From positions 451,631-515,630 of the forward strand of contig CAWCOF010000003.1 in assembly GCA_963797005.1 (NCBI GenBank): a stretch of 64,000 nucleotides of DNA, given 5' to 3'. Every line of letters begins with the position of its first letter. Positions within the stretch are counted from its first letter, which is position 1. This DNA is from AWTP1-13 sp963797005. GTDB lineage: Bacteria; Pseudomonadota; Alphaproteobacteria; Rhizobiales; Hyphomicrobiaceae. The notes beneath the pieces were generated by a model. The model was not told the DNA's origin, ran no database searches, and was given only the letters and a program-made list of their open reading frames with translations. Position numbers and translations under genes: made by a program. Below, piece by piece: positions 17,584 through 26,463 of this stretch.

Positions 17584-18433
17584 GTGAGCGAAGCGCGGCC
17601 CGACGCGGCGCGCGCGGGCGCGGGCGACGCGCTGCTCGTCGTCGAGCACATCACCAAGCGATTCGCGACCGCGGAGGGCGAGCTCACCGCGCTCGACGAT
17701 ATTTCGCTCGCCGTCGCGCCCGGCGAGTTCGTCGCCATCATCGGGCCATCGGGCTGCGGGAAGTCGACGCTCTTCAACATCATCGGCGGGCTCGCCGGCG
17801 ATTACCAGGGGCGCGTCACCGTCGGCGGCGAGAGGATAGCCGGCACTCACGCCGCCATCGGCATGGTCTTCCAGGAGGAATCGACGTTCCCGTGGCGGAC
17901 CGTGCTGGAGAACGTCGCCTTTCCGCTGGAGATCGCAGGAGTCTCCAGGTCCGAGCGCCGCGAGCGGGCCGCCCGCTTCGTGTCGCTGGTCGGCCTGTCC
18001 GGCTTCGAGCGCCGCTATCCTTCGGAGCTGTCCGGCGGCATGCGGCAGCGCGTGGCGATCGCGCGCACGCTGGCCTCGCAACCACGCCTCCTGCTCATGG
18101 ACGAGCCCTTCGCGGCGCTCGACGAGCAGACGCGCGTGATCCTGGGCGACAAGGTGCTGCAGATCCAGCAAGCCCTGCGGCAGACCACGCTCATCATCAC
18201 GCACAATCTCACCGAGGCCGTGCAGCTTTCCGACCGCGTGCTGGTGATGACGTATCGGCCCGGGCCGGCTGAAGCGCGTCGTCGACATCGAGCTGCCGCA
18301 TCCGCGCGATGCGGGCGTGCTGGGCAGCGATGCATTCGGCCACTACGTCGCGCAGATCTGGCAGGACCTGCGCGAAGAGGCAAGCCGCGGCATCGCGGAG
18401 GACGAGGCGCGCGTCCTGCAGCGCGGGCGATGA
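17584..18433 (+). CDS. ABC importer ATP-binding protein, SsuB/TauB-like, late frameshift
   Basis: ATPase of the importer. GTG start. Walker A GPSGCGKST, Q-loop VFQEESTFPW, signature LSGGMRQR, Walker B LLLMDEPFAALDEQ and H-loop IITHNL are all present in one frame to about 18270. There the frame changes and the normal C-terminal tail continues (RVVDIELPHPRDAG) to a TGA at 18431-18433 that overlaps the ATG of the next gene (ATGA). About 282 residues when corrected, normal for the family. It follows the binding-protein gene by 25 bp. Confidence 0.9.
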
Positions 18434-19199
18434 TGGCCTCGTGGGCAAAGTCGCGCAATGGCGCGCGCGCGTTGGGTGCCGCAAGCGTGCTCACTAGTCG
18501 CGGTCGTCGTCGAGGGGCTGATCCGCATCAAGGTCATCAACGGGTTCATCGTTCCGCTGCCGTCGAAGATCGTCATGGCGCTGCCGCGCGTCATCGCCGA
18601 GGAGCACGTGCTCCAGCGCTTCGGCCAGACCTCGCTGGAGGTGCTCTGGGCGAGCCTGCTGCTCGTGGCGGTCGGCATCCCGCTCGGCGTCGTGCTGTAC
18701 CGCTTCCGGTTCGTACGCGCTCGCGTACGAGACGTGGGTCGGCGCGCTGGCGGCGGCGCCGATCGTGCTGATGTACCCGCTGTTCCTGGTGATCTTCGGG
18801 CGCAGCACGACGACCATCGTGATGATCGGCTTCGCCGCGGGACTCGCGCCCGTGATCCTGAAGACGCTCGAAGGGCTTGCCGGCACCCGGCTCGTGCTCC
18901 TCGATGTCGGGCGCAGCTTCAGGGTCAGCGGCGCGCAGCAATTCTGGAAAATCCTCCTGCCGGCCGCGCTGCCGACGGTGTTCGTGGGACTGCGGCTCGG
19001 CCTCATCTTCGCGATGATCAACATCGTCGGCGTGGAATTCCTCATCAACTTCGGCGGACTGGGTCAGCTCATCAACGAGCTGGCCGAGCGCTACGATCTG
19101 CCGGGCACCTATGCGGCGATCGGCTTCGTCGTGGCCGCGAGCATCGCATTCTTCGTCGTCACCGAGCGGATCGAGCAATGGCTGCGGCCGTACCGGTAG
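18430..19199 (+). CDS. ABC importer permease 1, frameshifted
   Basis: Membrane subunit of the SsuC/TauC type with about six helices. The start MMASWAKSRNG overlaps the ATPase stop. The frame changes near 18490 and 18715, then continues intact through the EAA loop (LLDVGRSFRVSGAQQFWKILLPAALP, in the region 18900-18975) to 19199. The coupling-loop and helices are all present, so the breaks look like sequencing indels. A second permease follows, so the channel is probably a heterodimer. Confidence 0.85.
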
Positions 19200-19226
19200 C
19201 GCGCGCGTCCCGATCGGCGGCGGGTC

Positions 19227-19963
19227 ATGCTGCTGCGTATCGCCCTCGTCGTGGTCACGCTGGCCGCATGGGAAGCCGTGTCGGCTTCGGGCCTCCTCTT
19301 TCGCGACGTGGTGCCGTCGCTCACGGCCATTGCGCGCGCCGTCCTGCGCCTTCTCGGCAGCGCCGATTTCTACGGCAATCTCGCGGTGACGCTCGGCGAA
19401 GTCGCCGTCGCGCTCGCGATCGGCGGGGCGGCGGGGGTCGCCGCCGGCATCGCGCTCGGCGCCAACCGGTTTCTCGCGTGGGCCTACGAGCCGCTCGTGT
19501 ATTACCTCGGGCCCACGCCGAAGATCATCTTCTTTCCGGTCATGATCCTGTGGTTCGGCGTGGGCAGCGGATCCAAGATCGCGATGGGCGCGCTGTCCTG
19601 CTTCTTCCCGATCATCATCAGCACCGCCGCCGGCATGCGCTCAGATCGACGCGTCGCTGATCCGCGTCGGGCGGAGCTTTCGCGCGTCCGACGTGGCAGA
19701 TGGCGACGAAAATCTACCTGCCGGCCATGCGCCGGCCCATCGTGAACGGCGTGCGGCTCGGTCTTGGCGTCGCGATCATCGGCACGCTGCTGGCGGAGAC
19801 CAAGCTCTCGAACCGGGGACTCGGCTATCTCGTCATCCAGTCGTACGCGACGTTCGACATGCCGCGCATGTACGCGCTCTTGATCGTGCTGTTCGTGCTC
19901 GCGATCGGCGCGAACGCGCTGATCGAGCGGCTGGGCGGGACCGGCGGGAACGCACGCGCCTGA
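19227..19963 (+). CDS. ABC importer permease 2, frameshifted
   Basis: Second SsuC-like permease. From MLLRIALVVVTLAAWEAV the frame runs to about 19640; two frame changes (about 19640 and 19690) fall in the EAA loop (IRVGRSF region), after which KIYLPAMRRPIVNGVRLG continues to the stop at 19963. About 245 residues corrected. It ends tail to tail with ispD; the two stop codons form an inverted repeat. Confidence 0.85.
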
Positions 19964-19977
19964 TCCATTTTCAGGCG
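19957..19977. terminator. Stem-loop spanning the stop codons of two convergent genes
   Basis: CGCCTGA (19957-19963), a 7-base loop TCCATTT, then TCAGGCG (19971-19977). The repeat includes the TGA of the permease on one strand and the TGA of ispD on the other. It could act as a compact bidirectional terminator, though no long T run follows on either side. Confidence 0.4.
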
Positions 19978-20678
19978 GGCGCGCCGCCGCCCTGCCGCGC
20001 TCGCGCGGCCAGGATCGCGGCGGCGAGGGCGAGGTCATCGGGATAGGTGACCTTCACGTTGGCGTTGCTGCCGACGACGAGTCGCGGATGAAGGCCGAGT
20101 GCCTCGACGGCCTGGGCCTCGTCGGTGACGTGCTCGAAACCGGGACGCGAGAACGCGTCGCGAAGGACGCCGAAGCGAAACATCTGAGGCGTCTGCGCGT
20201 GCCAGAGGCCGTCGCGCGGCTCGGTGCGCACGCTGCGACCTCGCTCGTCCGCGCGCTTCAGCGTCGCGGCCGCGGGGACGGCGAGGAGTCCGCCCACGCT
20301 GTCGTCGCCGACGTCGCGCACCAATCGCGCGAGCGACCCCTCGTCGACGCAGGGACGGACGGCATCGTGCACAACGATCCAGTCGTCCAGCGCGACGTCG
20401 TCGAAGGCCCCCAGCGCATTCGCCACCGTGAGCGCACGCGTCGTCCCGCCGCAGCGCAGCGCGCGGACATCGGCACGGGATGCAACGGCGGTCGTGAACC
20501 ACTCGTCGTGATCGGACAAGGCGACGTAGATTCGCGTCAACGGCAGACCGGCGATCAACCGGTCGATCGCATGCTCCAGCAGGGTCTTGCCGTCGATGGT
20601 GGAATACTGCTTGGGCTTATCCGCGCCGAAGCGGACCCCGTTGCCCGCCGCGGGCAGCAACGCGAAGTAGTTGGCCAC
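19971..20678 (-). CDS. ispD: 2-C-methyl-D-erythritol 4-phosphate cytidylyltransferase
   Basis: Third step of the MEP isoprenoid pathway: joins CTP and methylerythritol phosphate. Intact, 235 residues, GTG start. Shows the nucleotide-binding motif LLPAAGNGVRFG, DKPKQYSTIDGK, the substrate segment VVHDAVRPCVDE and the C-terminal DEAQAVEALG. It starts six bases after the ispG stop, so the two form an ispG-ispD unit; the usual partner ispF is not next to it. Cytoplasmic. Confidence 0.95.
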   Translation of the reverse strand: MANYFALLPAAGNGVRFGADKPKQYSTIDGKTLLEHAIDRLIAGLPLTRIYVALSDHDEWFTTAVASRADVRALRCGGTTRALTVANALGAFDDVALDDWIVVHDAVRPCVDEGSLARLVRDVGDDSVGGLLAVPAAATLKRADERGRSVRTEPRDGLWHAQTPQMFRFGVLRDAFSRPGFEHVTDEAQAVEALGLHPRLVVGSNANVKVTYPDDLALAAAILAARARQGGGAPA

Positions 20679-20684
20679 GAACGG

Positions 20685-21978
20685 CTAGGTGGAGCGGATC
20701 GGGATCATTTTCTTCCTGGGAAGCAAGTGCGCCGCGGGCGTCTCGCCGCCATAATTCGCGCGCACGTAGTCGACGATGATCTCCGCGAATTCGTCGGCGA
20801 TACGCTCGCCCTTCAGCGTGACGGTCTTCTGGCCATCGACGAAGACCGGCGCCACCGGCACCTCCCCGCTGCCGGGCAGGCTGATGCCGATGTTCGCCAT
20901 GCTTGGACTCGCCCGGGCCGTTCACGACGCAGCCCATGACGGCCACCGTCATGTTCTCCGCGCCCGGGTATAGCTCGCGCCAGACCGGCATCTGCGCCCG
21001 CAGCTAGGTCTGGATCCTGTCCGCCAGCGATTGGAAGTAGGTCGCTGGTGGTGCGGCCGCAGCCCGGGCAGGCGCTGACCATGCGGCGAGAACGAGCGCA
21101 GGCCCATGGTCTGCAGGATCTCCTGCGCGACGATCACCTCGCGGGTGCGGTCGCCGTTCAGCTCGGGCGTGAGCGAAACGCGGATCGTGTCGCCGATGCC
21201 CTGCTGCAGCAGCACAGCGAGGTGCGGCCGTCGAGGCGACGATGCCCTTGCTGCCCATGCCGGCCTCGGTCAGCCCGAGATGCAGCGGATAGTCGCAGCG
21301 CGAGGCGAGCTCCGATAGACGGCGATGAGGTCCTGCACGCGGCTGACCTTGCAGGAAAGGATGATGCGATCGCCCGGCAGGCCCATCGCCTCGGCGCACT
21401 GCGCGCTGCGCAGCGCGGACGTCACCAGCGCTTCGCGCATGACCTGCGTCGGCGTCCTGGGATCGGGGAGCGCGCGTTCTCGTCCATCAGCCGCGCCAGC
21501 ACGGCCTGGTCCAGGCTGCCCCAGTTGACGCCGATGCGCACCGGTTTGCCGTAGTCGTTGGCGATCTCGATCATCGTGGCGAATTGCTCGTCGCGCTTTT
21601 CGCCGCTGCCCGACGTTTCCGGGATTGATGCGGTACTTGGCCAGCGCCTGGGCGCATTCGGGAAATTGGCGAGCAGCTTGTGGCCGTTGAAATGGAAATC
21701 GCCGATCAGCGGCACGCGACAGCCGAGGCGCATCAAGCGCTCGCGGATCGCGCGGCACCGCGGCCGCGGCTTCGGGCGTGTTGACGGTGATCCGCACCAG
21801 CTCGGAGCCGGCGTCGGCCAGAGTCCGCGACCTGTGCGGCCGTGGCCGCCACGTCCGCCGTGTCGGTGTTGGTCATGGACTGTACGACGATGGGATGTCC
21901 CCCGCCGATGGGGACACCGCCCACGTAGGCGACGCGGGTGCGACGGCGGACGATCGACGATCGATTCATGGTGCCCAT
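20685..21978 (-). pseudogene. ispG: 4-hydroxy-3-methylbut-2-enyl-diphosphate synthase, broken as sequenced
   Basis: Iron-sulfur enzyme of the MEP pathway. The N-terminus (MGTMNRSSIVRRRTR, then GGGHPIVVQSMTNTDTADV) and C-terminus (VMGCVVNGPGESKH with cluster-binding Cys, IGISLPGSGEVPVAPVFVDG) are clear, and all middle segments occur in scattered frames over a normal length of about 430 codons. Several frame changes (near 21835, 21755, 21625, 21470, 21320, 21220, 21050 and 20905) and one in-frame TAG at about 21004-21006, where the family has Tyr, break it. ispG is essential in organisms that use this pathway and ispD is intact beside it, so the breaks are most likely sequencing error. Confidence 0.85.
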
Positions 21979-22150
21979 GACCGGTGCTGGCCTTTGCGTT
22001 TCCGCAGGCGATGTGGCGGATGGATGGAGGGCTCGGCTAAACACACAACACTCCATTTTAGCCCGGATGGCGGAGTCGCGTCACCCGCGGTGCGACAGGC
22101 CGACCATGCCAGCGCGCACTCCCGTCTGTGGCGTAAGATGCGCAGGCGCC

Positions 22151-22237
22151 GCCCGGGTGGTGAAACGGGTAGACACAAGGGACTTAAAATCCCTCGATCG
22201 AAAGGTCGTGCCGGTTCGAGTCCGGCCCCGGGCACCA
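22151..22237 (+). tRNA. tRNA-Leu (UAA anticodon)
   Basis: 87 nt with encoded CCA. Acceptor GCCCGGG pairs with CCCGGGC; the anticodon loop reads TTAAAAT within GGGAC-TTAAAAT-CCCT-like stem, giving UAA; a long variable arm (about CGATCGAAAGGTCG) marks a class II tRNA; T arm GCCGG-TTCGAGT-CCGGC is perfect. It stands alone between ispG and the shrunken LivK gene. Confidence 0.95.
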
Positions 22238-22299
22238 GAGACGCGCCGCCACTCGAATCCTGTTCAGGGCTTCTAGCGAAACCTAGCCCAAGCGCCCCA

Positions 22300-22695
22300 C
22301 TACTTCGCCAACGGGCAGTCGCCGTCCTTCATCGGTCGAAACGCCTGATCCGCCGGGATCGTCGCGCGGATCTTGTAGTAATCCCATGGGCCCTTCGACT
22401 CGGCAGGTTTCTTGACTTCCACGAGATGCGCGATGGCCGACCCGACGTCCGGTTTGTTCTGGTGATCCGCCGAAACGACTTCGACTTTGTAGCCGCGTTT
22501 CTCGATCCCGGAGTCCTCGACCGCCATCTTGGCCGCCACCACCGAGCCCGCGCCTCCAATGTCCGTGTGAAGGCTGGACATATCGGACAGCACACCGATC
22601 TTGACGACATTGTCCGACACCTGCGCCTGCGCGGCGCCCGTACCAAATGCAGCGGCGATTGCCAGCGCGATCAGGCCGCGTTTCACTGTTTTCAT
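22300..22695 (-). CDS. LivK-type binding protein with a large internal deletion
   Basis: 131 residues only. Residues 1-90 are the signal peptide (cut after AQA) and first lobe of a branched-chain amino acid type binding protein (VVKIGVLSDMSSLHTDIGG). Residues 94-131 are the extreme C-terminus of the same family (VEVKKPAESKGPWDYYKIRA in part). The roughly 270 residues between are missing and the frame is kept. A strong ribosome site (GAGGAGGAG) precedes the ATG. So this is either a true in-frame deletion or an assembly collapse; the product could not bind ligand as the family does. It is last in the operon with the reductase and ligase, whose full-length version would probably carry an acid or amide ligand. 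Confidence 0.8.
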   Translation of the reverse strand: MKTVKRGLIALAIAAAFGTGAAQAQVSDNVVKIGVLSDMSSLHTDIGGAGSVVAAKMAVEDSGIEKRGYKVEVVSADHQNKPDVGSAIAHLVEVKKPAESKGPWDYYKIRATIPADQAFRPMKDGDCPLAK

Positions 22696-22714
22696 CGCTA
22701 CTCCTCCTCAAATA

Positions 22715-22739
22715 CCCCGCGCCCCGCAGGGCGCGCGGG
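22715..22739. terminator. GC-rich stem-loop between reductase and LivK remnant
   Basis: CCCCGCGCCC and GGGCGCGCGG face each other around a short loop with a two-base bulge, just before the LivK ribosome site. It may attenuate transcription or protect the upstream mRNA; there is no T run, so a simple terminator is not certain. Confidence 0.35.
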
Positions 22740-22743
22740 ATGG

Positions 22744-23493
22744 TCATTGCATATGCAAGCCGCCGTTGATATTGACGGTGGCACCGGTGATGTAGCCGGC
22801 GAGATCGGATGCAAGATACGCGACTAAGGCAGCGACTTCATCGGGATTTCCGGCTCGTTTCATGGGAATCACATTGAGCAACGCCTGACGTTTCTCTTCG
22901 CTCAAGGCCATCACCATGTCGGTCGCGATCATGCCCGGCGCTATCGCATTGACGGTTACGCCCTTCTCCGCCAGCTCGAGCGCCAAAGACTTGGTGAAGC
23001 CCAGGCAGCCCGCCTTCGCGGCGGCGTAGTTGGTCTGGCCGGCCTGCCCTCGAATGCCATTGACCGACGAGATATTGATAATGCGGCCCCAGCCGCGCGC
23101 GGCCATGCCTGCCGCGATGGCGTGAGTGACGTTAAAGAGGCTGGTGAGATTGGCGGCGATCACGGTGTCCCATTGCGCGCGCTCCATATTCGTGAAGAAC
23201 TTGTCGCGTGTGACGCCTGCGTTGTTGACCAGCACCTCGATGGCGCCGACCTCGTTCTCGATTGTGGCGACCATATCGCGGCATGAATCGTAGTCGGTCA
23301 CATCGCCTTCCGCGGCGATGAACGTCCAGCCTAGGCGCTGCTGCTCGCGCAGCCACGCGTCCTTCTGCGGGTAACCGGGCAGACAATTGGCGACGACGCC
23401 ATGTCCCTCGTGGGCGAATCTCTGGCAAATCGCGGTCCCGATGCCGCCCATGCCGCCGGTGACGAGCACAACTCTCGGTGTCCTGGTCTGCAT
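22744..23493 (-). CDS. phaB: Acetoacetyl-CoA reductase-like SDR
   Basis: Short-chain dehydrogenase, 249 residues, intact. Nucleotide motif VTGGMGGIG near the N-terminus, NNAG at about 92, catalytic Ser in ISSVNG, Tyr and Lys in QTNYAAAKAG. The length and the NGIRGQAGQTNY segment fit NADPH acetoacetyl-CoA reductase PhaB, which makes 3-hydroxybutyryl-CoA for polyhydroxyalkanoate; FabG-like activity is the alternative. It begins 4 bp after the ligase stop, so both are translated from one message. A phasin gene lies 9 kb away. Confidence 0.85.
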   Translation of the reverse strand: MQTRTPRVVLVTGGMGGIGTAICQRFAHEGHGVVANCLPGYPQKDAWLREQQRLGWTFIAAEGDVTDYDSCRDMVATIENEVGAIEVLVNNAGVTRDKFFTNMERAQWDTVIAANLTSLFNVTHAIAAGMAARGWGRIINISSVNGIRGQAGQTNYAAAKAGCLGFTKSLALELAEKGVTVNAIAPGMIATDMVMALSEEKRQALLNVIPMKRAGNPDEVAALVAYLASDLAGYITGATVNINGGLHMQ

Positions 23494-23497
23494 TCCG

Positions 23498-25153
23498 CTA
23501 TGCCCTCGCCGTGCTCGAATACTTGCGCCGCAGCGCTTTCTTGTCGAACTTGCCCACACTGGTCCGCTCGATGAACGCAACGATGCAAATGCGATCGGGC
23601 ACCGCGAATCTTGAAATTGCGCCTGTCCCGGCAAACGCAAGCAAATGCGAACGCAGCTCCTCAGTGGTGAGCGTGTCTGCGAATTCCCGCTTCGCGACTA
23701 CAACGGCGAGCGGTCGCTCGCCCCATTTCTCGTCCGGTACGCCAATGACCGCGGCTTCGGCCACGCTCGGATGTTGCGCAATCAGGCGCTCGACGTCGAG
23801 CGAGGACACCCACTCGCCGCCGCTCTTGATCACGTCCTTCAAGCGATCGACGATCCTGAGGGTGCCGTCCGATTCGATGCGGCCGACATCCTGCGTGTGC
23901 AAATAACCGCCGCGCCACAGATCCTCCGACGCTTCCTGGTTGTCGAGATAGCCTTGGGTTAGCCAGGGCGCGCGGACAACAATTTCACCCACCGACTCGC
24001 CGTCACGACGAAGGTCGTGCATTTCCGAGTCGACCGCACGCAGCTCGACCAAAGGCAATGGCAGTCCCGCGTTCGTGCGGAATGCCGGGTCATCGCTGCC
24101 GCCGATTGCCCCGCCGCCGATTCTCGCTTGTGCCAAGGTCAGAAGCGGGCAGGTTTCGGACATGCCATAGCCGGCAAAGACGTCGATGCCGTGGGCCAGC
24201 GCTTCGCCGCAGAGTGCCGGCGGCAGCGCGGAGCCGCCCACGACCATCTTCCATCCCTCGAAGCGCCCGGTCTTGCCCGCTGCGCCAAGGATCATCTGCA
24301 ACAGAGTGGGCACGCCGTGCGAGAAGGTGACGCCTTCCCTGCGGGCGAGCGCGATCAGCTGGTCGGGAACGTAGCGTCCCGGGTAGACCTGCTTGACTCC
24401 CATCAGCGTCGCGATATAGGGCAGGCCCCATGCGTGCACATGGAACATCGGCGTGAGCGGCATGTACACGTCGCCCCGATGGAAACGCTGATCCACGGGA
24501 GCCGAGGCGAGCGCCGCCATACCGGCAAGCGTATGCAGCACCAGTTGCCGATGACTGAAGTACACGCCTTTGGGAAGCCCGGTCGTGCCGGTGGTATAGA
24601 ACGTCGTGGCGCGCGTGTTCTCGTCGAAATCGGGGAAGTCGAACTCGGGCGACGCTTCAGCCAAGAGCGCTTCGTATTCACCCGCGTCTTCGTGCGCAGC
24701 GGGCGCACCTTCGTCGTCGTTCATGACGACGATGCGACGGACCCTGGGGATGTCCGAGCGGATGGCCTCGAGCACCGGCGCGAAGTCCTTGTGGACGAGC
24801 AGCGTTTCGGCGCCGCAATGGTCGACGGTGTAGGCGATCTGCTCGTGTGATAGACGGACGTTCACCATCATCAGCACGCCGCCCAGCATGGGCACAGCGA
24901 AATAGCATTCGAGATAACGGTGGCTGTCCCAGTCCATGACCGCGACTCTGTCTCCCGGCGCGACGCCAAGCCCGGTGAGCACGTTCGCCAGGCGCCCGAT
25001 GCGTCGGCAGAATTCGCGATAGCTGTAGCGCACGCGATCGCGATAGACGATCTGCTGGTCGGGAGAATGCGCGAGCGGCATGTGCAACAGGTGCTTCAGC
25101 AGCAGCGGATAGCTGTAGGCAGAAGCGATGGCTGTTGCGGTCTTCGCTGCCAC
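23498..25153 (-). CDS. Fatty acid (medium/long-chain) CoA ligase
   Basis: AMP-forming ligase, intact. Motifs: TFYTTGTTGLPKGVYFSHRQ, AGYGMSETCPLL, GYLHTQDVGRIESDG, IVDRLKDVIKSGGEWVS and the catalytic Lys in RTSVGKFDKK. I choose the GTG start at 25153 (V-A-A-K-T-A-T-A): it has AAGGGAG nine bases upstream, matches the usual family N-terminus SAYSYPLLLKHLLHMPLA, and leaves room for the operator at 25222-25257. An in-frame ATG at 25213 would put that operator only 9 bp from the start. It is the first gene of the ligase-reductase-LivK operon, divergent from the two-component genes. Confidence 0.92.
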   Translation of the reverse strand: MAAKTATAIASAYSYPLLLKHLLHMPLAHSPDQQIVYRDRVRYSYREFCRRIGRLANVLTGLGVAPGDRVAVMDWDSHRYLECYFAVPMLGGVLMMVNVRLSHEQIAYTVDHCGAETLLVHKDFAPVLEAIRSDIPRVRRIVVMNDDEGAPAAHEDAGEYEALLAEASPEFDFPDFDENTRATTFYTTGTTGLPKGVYFSHRQLVLHTLAGMAALASAPVDQRFHRGDVYMPLTPMFHVHAWGLPYIATLMGVKQVYPGRYVPDQLIALARREGVTFSHGVPTLLQMILGAAGKTGRFEGWKMVVGGSALPPALCGEALAHGIDVFAGYGMSETCPLLTLAQARIGGGAIGGSDDPAFRTNAGLPLPLVELRAVDSEMHDLRRDGESVGEIVVRAPWLTQGYLDNQEASEDLWRGGYLHTQDVGRIESDGTLRIVDRLKDVIKSGGEWVSSLDVERLIAQHPSVAEAAVIGVPDEKWGERPLAVVVAKREFADTLTTEELRSHLLAFAGTGAISRFAVPDRICIVAFIERTSVGKFDKKALRRKYSSTARA

Positions 25154-25221
25154 GGTTGCGGCTCCCTTGGCCAAAGCGTGAAAGAAACCACACGCTAGTC
25201 CGCGCGGCAGCAAAGCATCAG

Positions 25222-25257
25222 TCAGATTTTTCCTGAATGCCGATAGGAAGTTTCTGA
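25222..25257. promoter_or_regulatory. 36-bp dyad operator, copy A
   Basis: Half-sites TCAGA-N3-TTCCT and AGGAA-N3-TCTGA face each other across 10 bases. The site lies 69 bp upstream of the ligase GTG and 138 bp upstream of the PAS kinase. A second copy sharing 28 of 36 bases stands at 28985-29020 in front of the esterase. The adjacent LuxR-type response regulator is the natural candidate to bind it; that is inference from position. Confidence 0.65.
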
Positions 25258-25395
25258 TGGCGCGAGAGAGCCCGGACGATCTACGGCTGGGGCTGCATCC
25301 TATCGTTGGGCTGGAGCATAACGCGCTCAGAAAGTAAGATGCCTTCCCGTTACACGGACTAGACTGGTGGCCGACGCCACCCGTTCCGCCAACCC

Positions 25396-26463
25396 ATGTC
25401 AGACTCGGCCGACGTTTACTGTCCCGATATTCCCTTTCGCGCGATCGTCGAGCAATCGCTGGCCGGCATCTACGTGCTGCAGGACGAATGCTTTCAATAC
25501 GTCAACACGACGTTCGCCGCGATGCTGGGGTACACGCCTGAAGAAATGACCGGACAGAGTCTGCGCAGGATAGTTCCGCGGGATTTTCTCGATCAGGTCC
25601 TGGAGCTCTACTATCGCCGACTCCGAGGCGACCCGCCGAGTATGCGTTTCATCAGCCGCGGCCTGCACAAGAATGGGCATGTCGTCATGATCGAAGTGCA
25701 TGGCAGTCGCATGCAGTATCGCGGTCAGCCCGCCGTCGTGGGCGTTGGCATCGATGTAACGGAGCGGCTGCAGCGGGAAGAGGAATTGCGCCAGTCGCGG
25801 ACGCAGCTACAGGAACTCACTGCCCATATCAATTCCGTGCGCGAGGAGCAGCGCGCCATGTTTGCCCGCGAATTGCATGACGTGTTGGGTGGCATGCTCA
25901 CTTCCATGAAAATGGACGTGACCCGCATCACTCGTCGCGCCCACACACGCGAGCTGACCCAAATCGCGAACGGCCTCATGGAGCTCACGCAGGAGACTAT
26001 CGACACGGTGCGCAAGATTTCCGAAGAGCTGCGACCGAGCGTGCTGGATCATCTCGGCCTTGCTGCCGCCATCGACCGCGAGCTCGCCACCTTTTCGCAC
26101 CGCTATGGTGTCAACGCACAATGCGAAACGAATCGCATGACCACGCGCATGTCCTCGCGGCGCGTTACTGGGATCTATCGCATCTTCCAGGAAGCGCTCA
26201 CCAATATCGCCCGTCATTCCGGCGCGACCCACGTGCAGGTCCATCTCGATTGCGACGAAGCCGAATTGCACATGGAGATCGCGGACAATGGCCGAGGCTT
26301 CAACCCCGCGGACGCGCATGGCAGCTCGATGGGCATACTGGGCATGCGCCAGCGGGCCTCTGAATTGGGCGGCGCGCTGGCATTGGTCCCGGGCGACGCG
26401 GGGGGGATGCGTGTGCACCTGGTGGTCCCCCTACTGGGAGAAACGGAGCGAGGCGATGATTAA
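25396..26463 (+). CDS. PAS-domain histidine kinase (NarX/DegS type)
   Basis: 355 residues, no membrane segment, so a cytosolic sensor. Residues about 13-125 form one PAS domain (AIVEQSLAGIYVLQDECFQY to GIDVTERLQREEEL). A short coiled coil follows, then HisKA_3 with the phospho-acceptor His in ARELHDVLGG (about residue 160) and a HATPase with EALTNIARHSGA and ADNGRGFNP. The gene overlaps the response regulator by eight bases. The PAS probably binds a small ligand or cofactor. Divergent from the ligase operon across a region holding operator copy A. Confidence 0.93.
   Translation: MSDSADVYCPDIPFRAIVEQSLAGIYVLQDECFQYVNTTFAAMLGYTPEEMTGQSLRRIVPRDFLDQVLELYYRRLRGDPPSMRFISRGLHKNGHVVMIEVHGSRMQYRGQPAVVGVGIDVTERLQREEELRQSRTQLQELTAHINSVREEQRAMFARELHDVLGGMLTSMKMDVTRITRRAHTRELTQIANGLMELTQETIDTVRKISEELRPSVLDHLGLAAAIDRELATFSHRYGVNAQCETNRMTTRMSSRRVTGIYRIFQEALTNIARHSGATHVQVHLDCDEAELHMEIADNGRGFNPADAHGSSMGILGMRQRASELGGALALVPGDAGGMRVHLVVPLLGETERGDD

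Noticed and set aside
16605..19963. Assignment of the importer to taurine or sulfonate uptake (ssu/tau symbols)
   Set aside because: No sulfonatase or taurine enzyme nearby; the family also covers nitrate and pyrimidine precursors.
21966..22235. Minus-strand reading frame across the tRNA-Leu gene
   Set aside because: It is the antisense of a clear tRNA and a known type of spurious frame.
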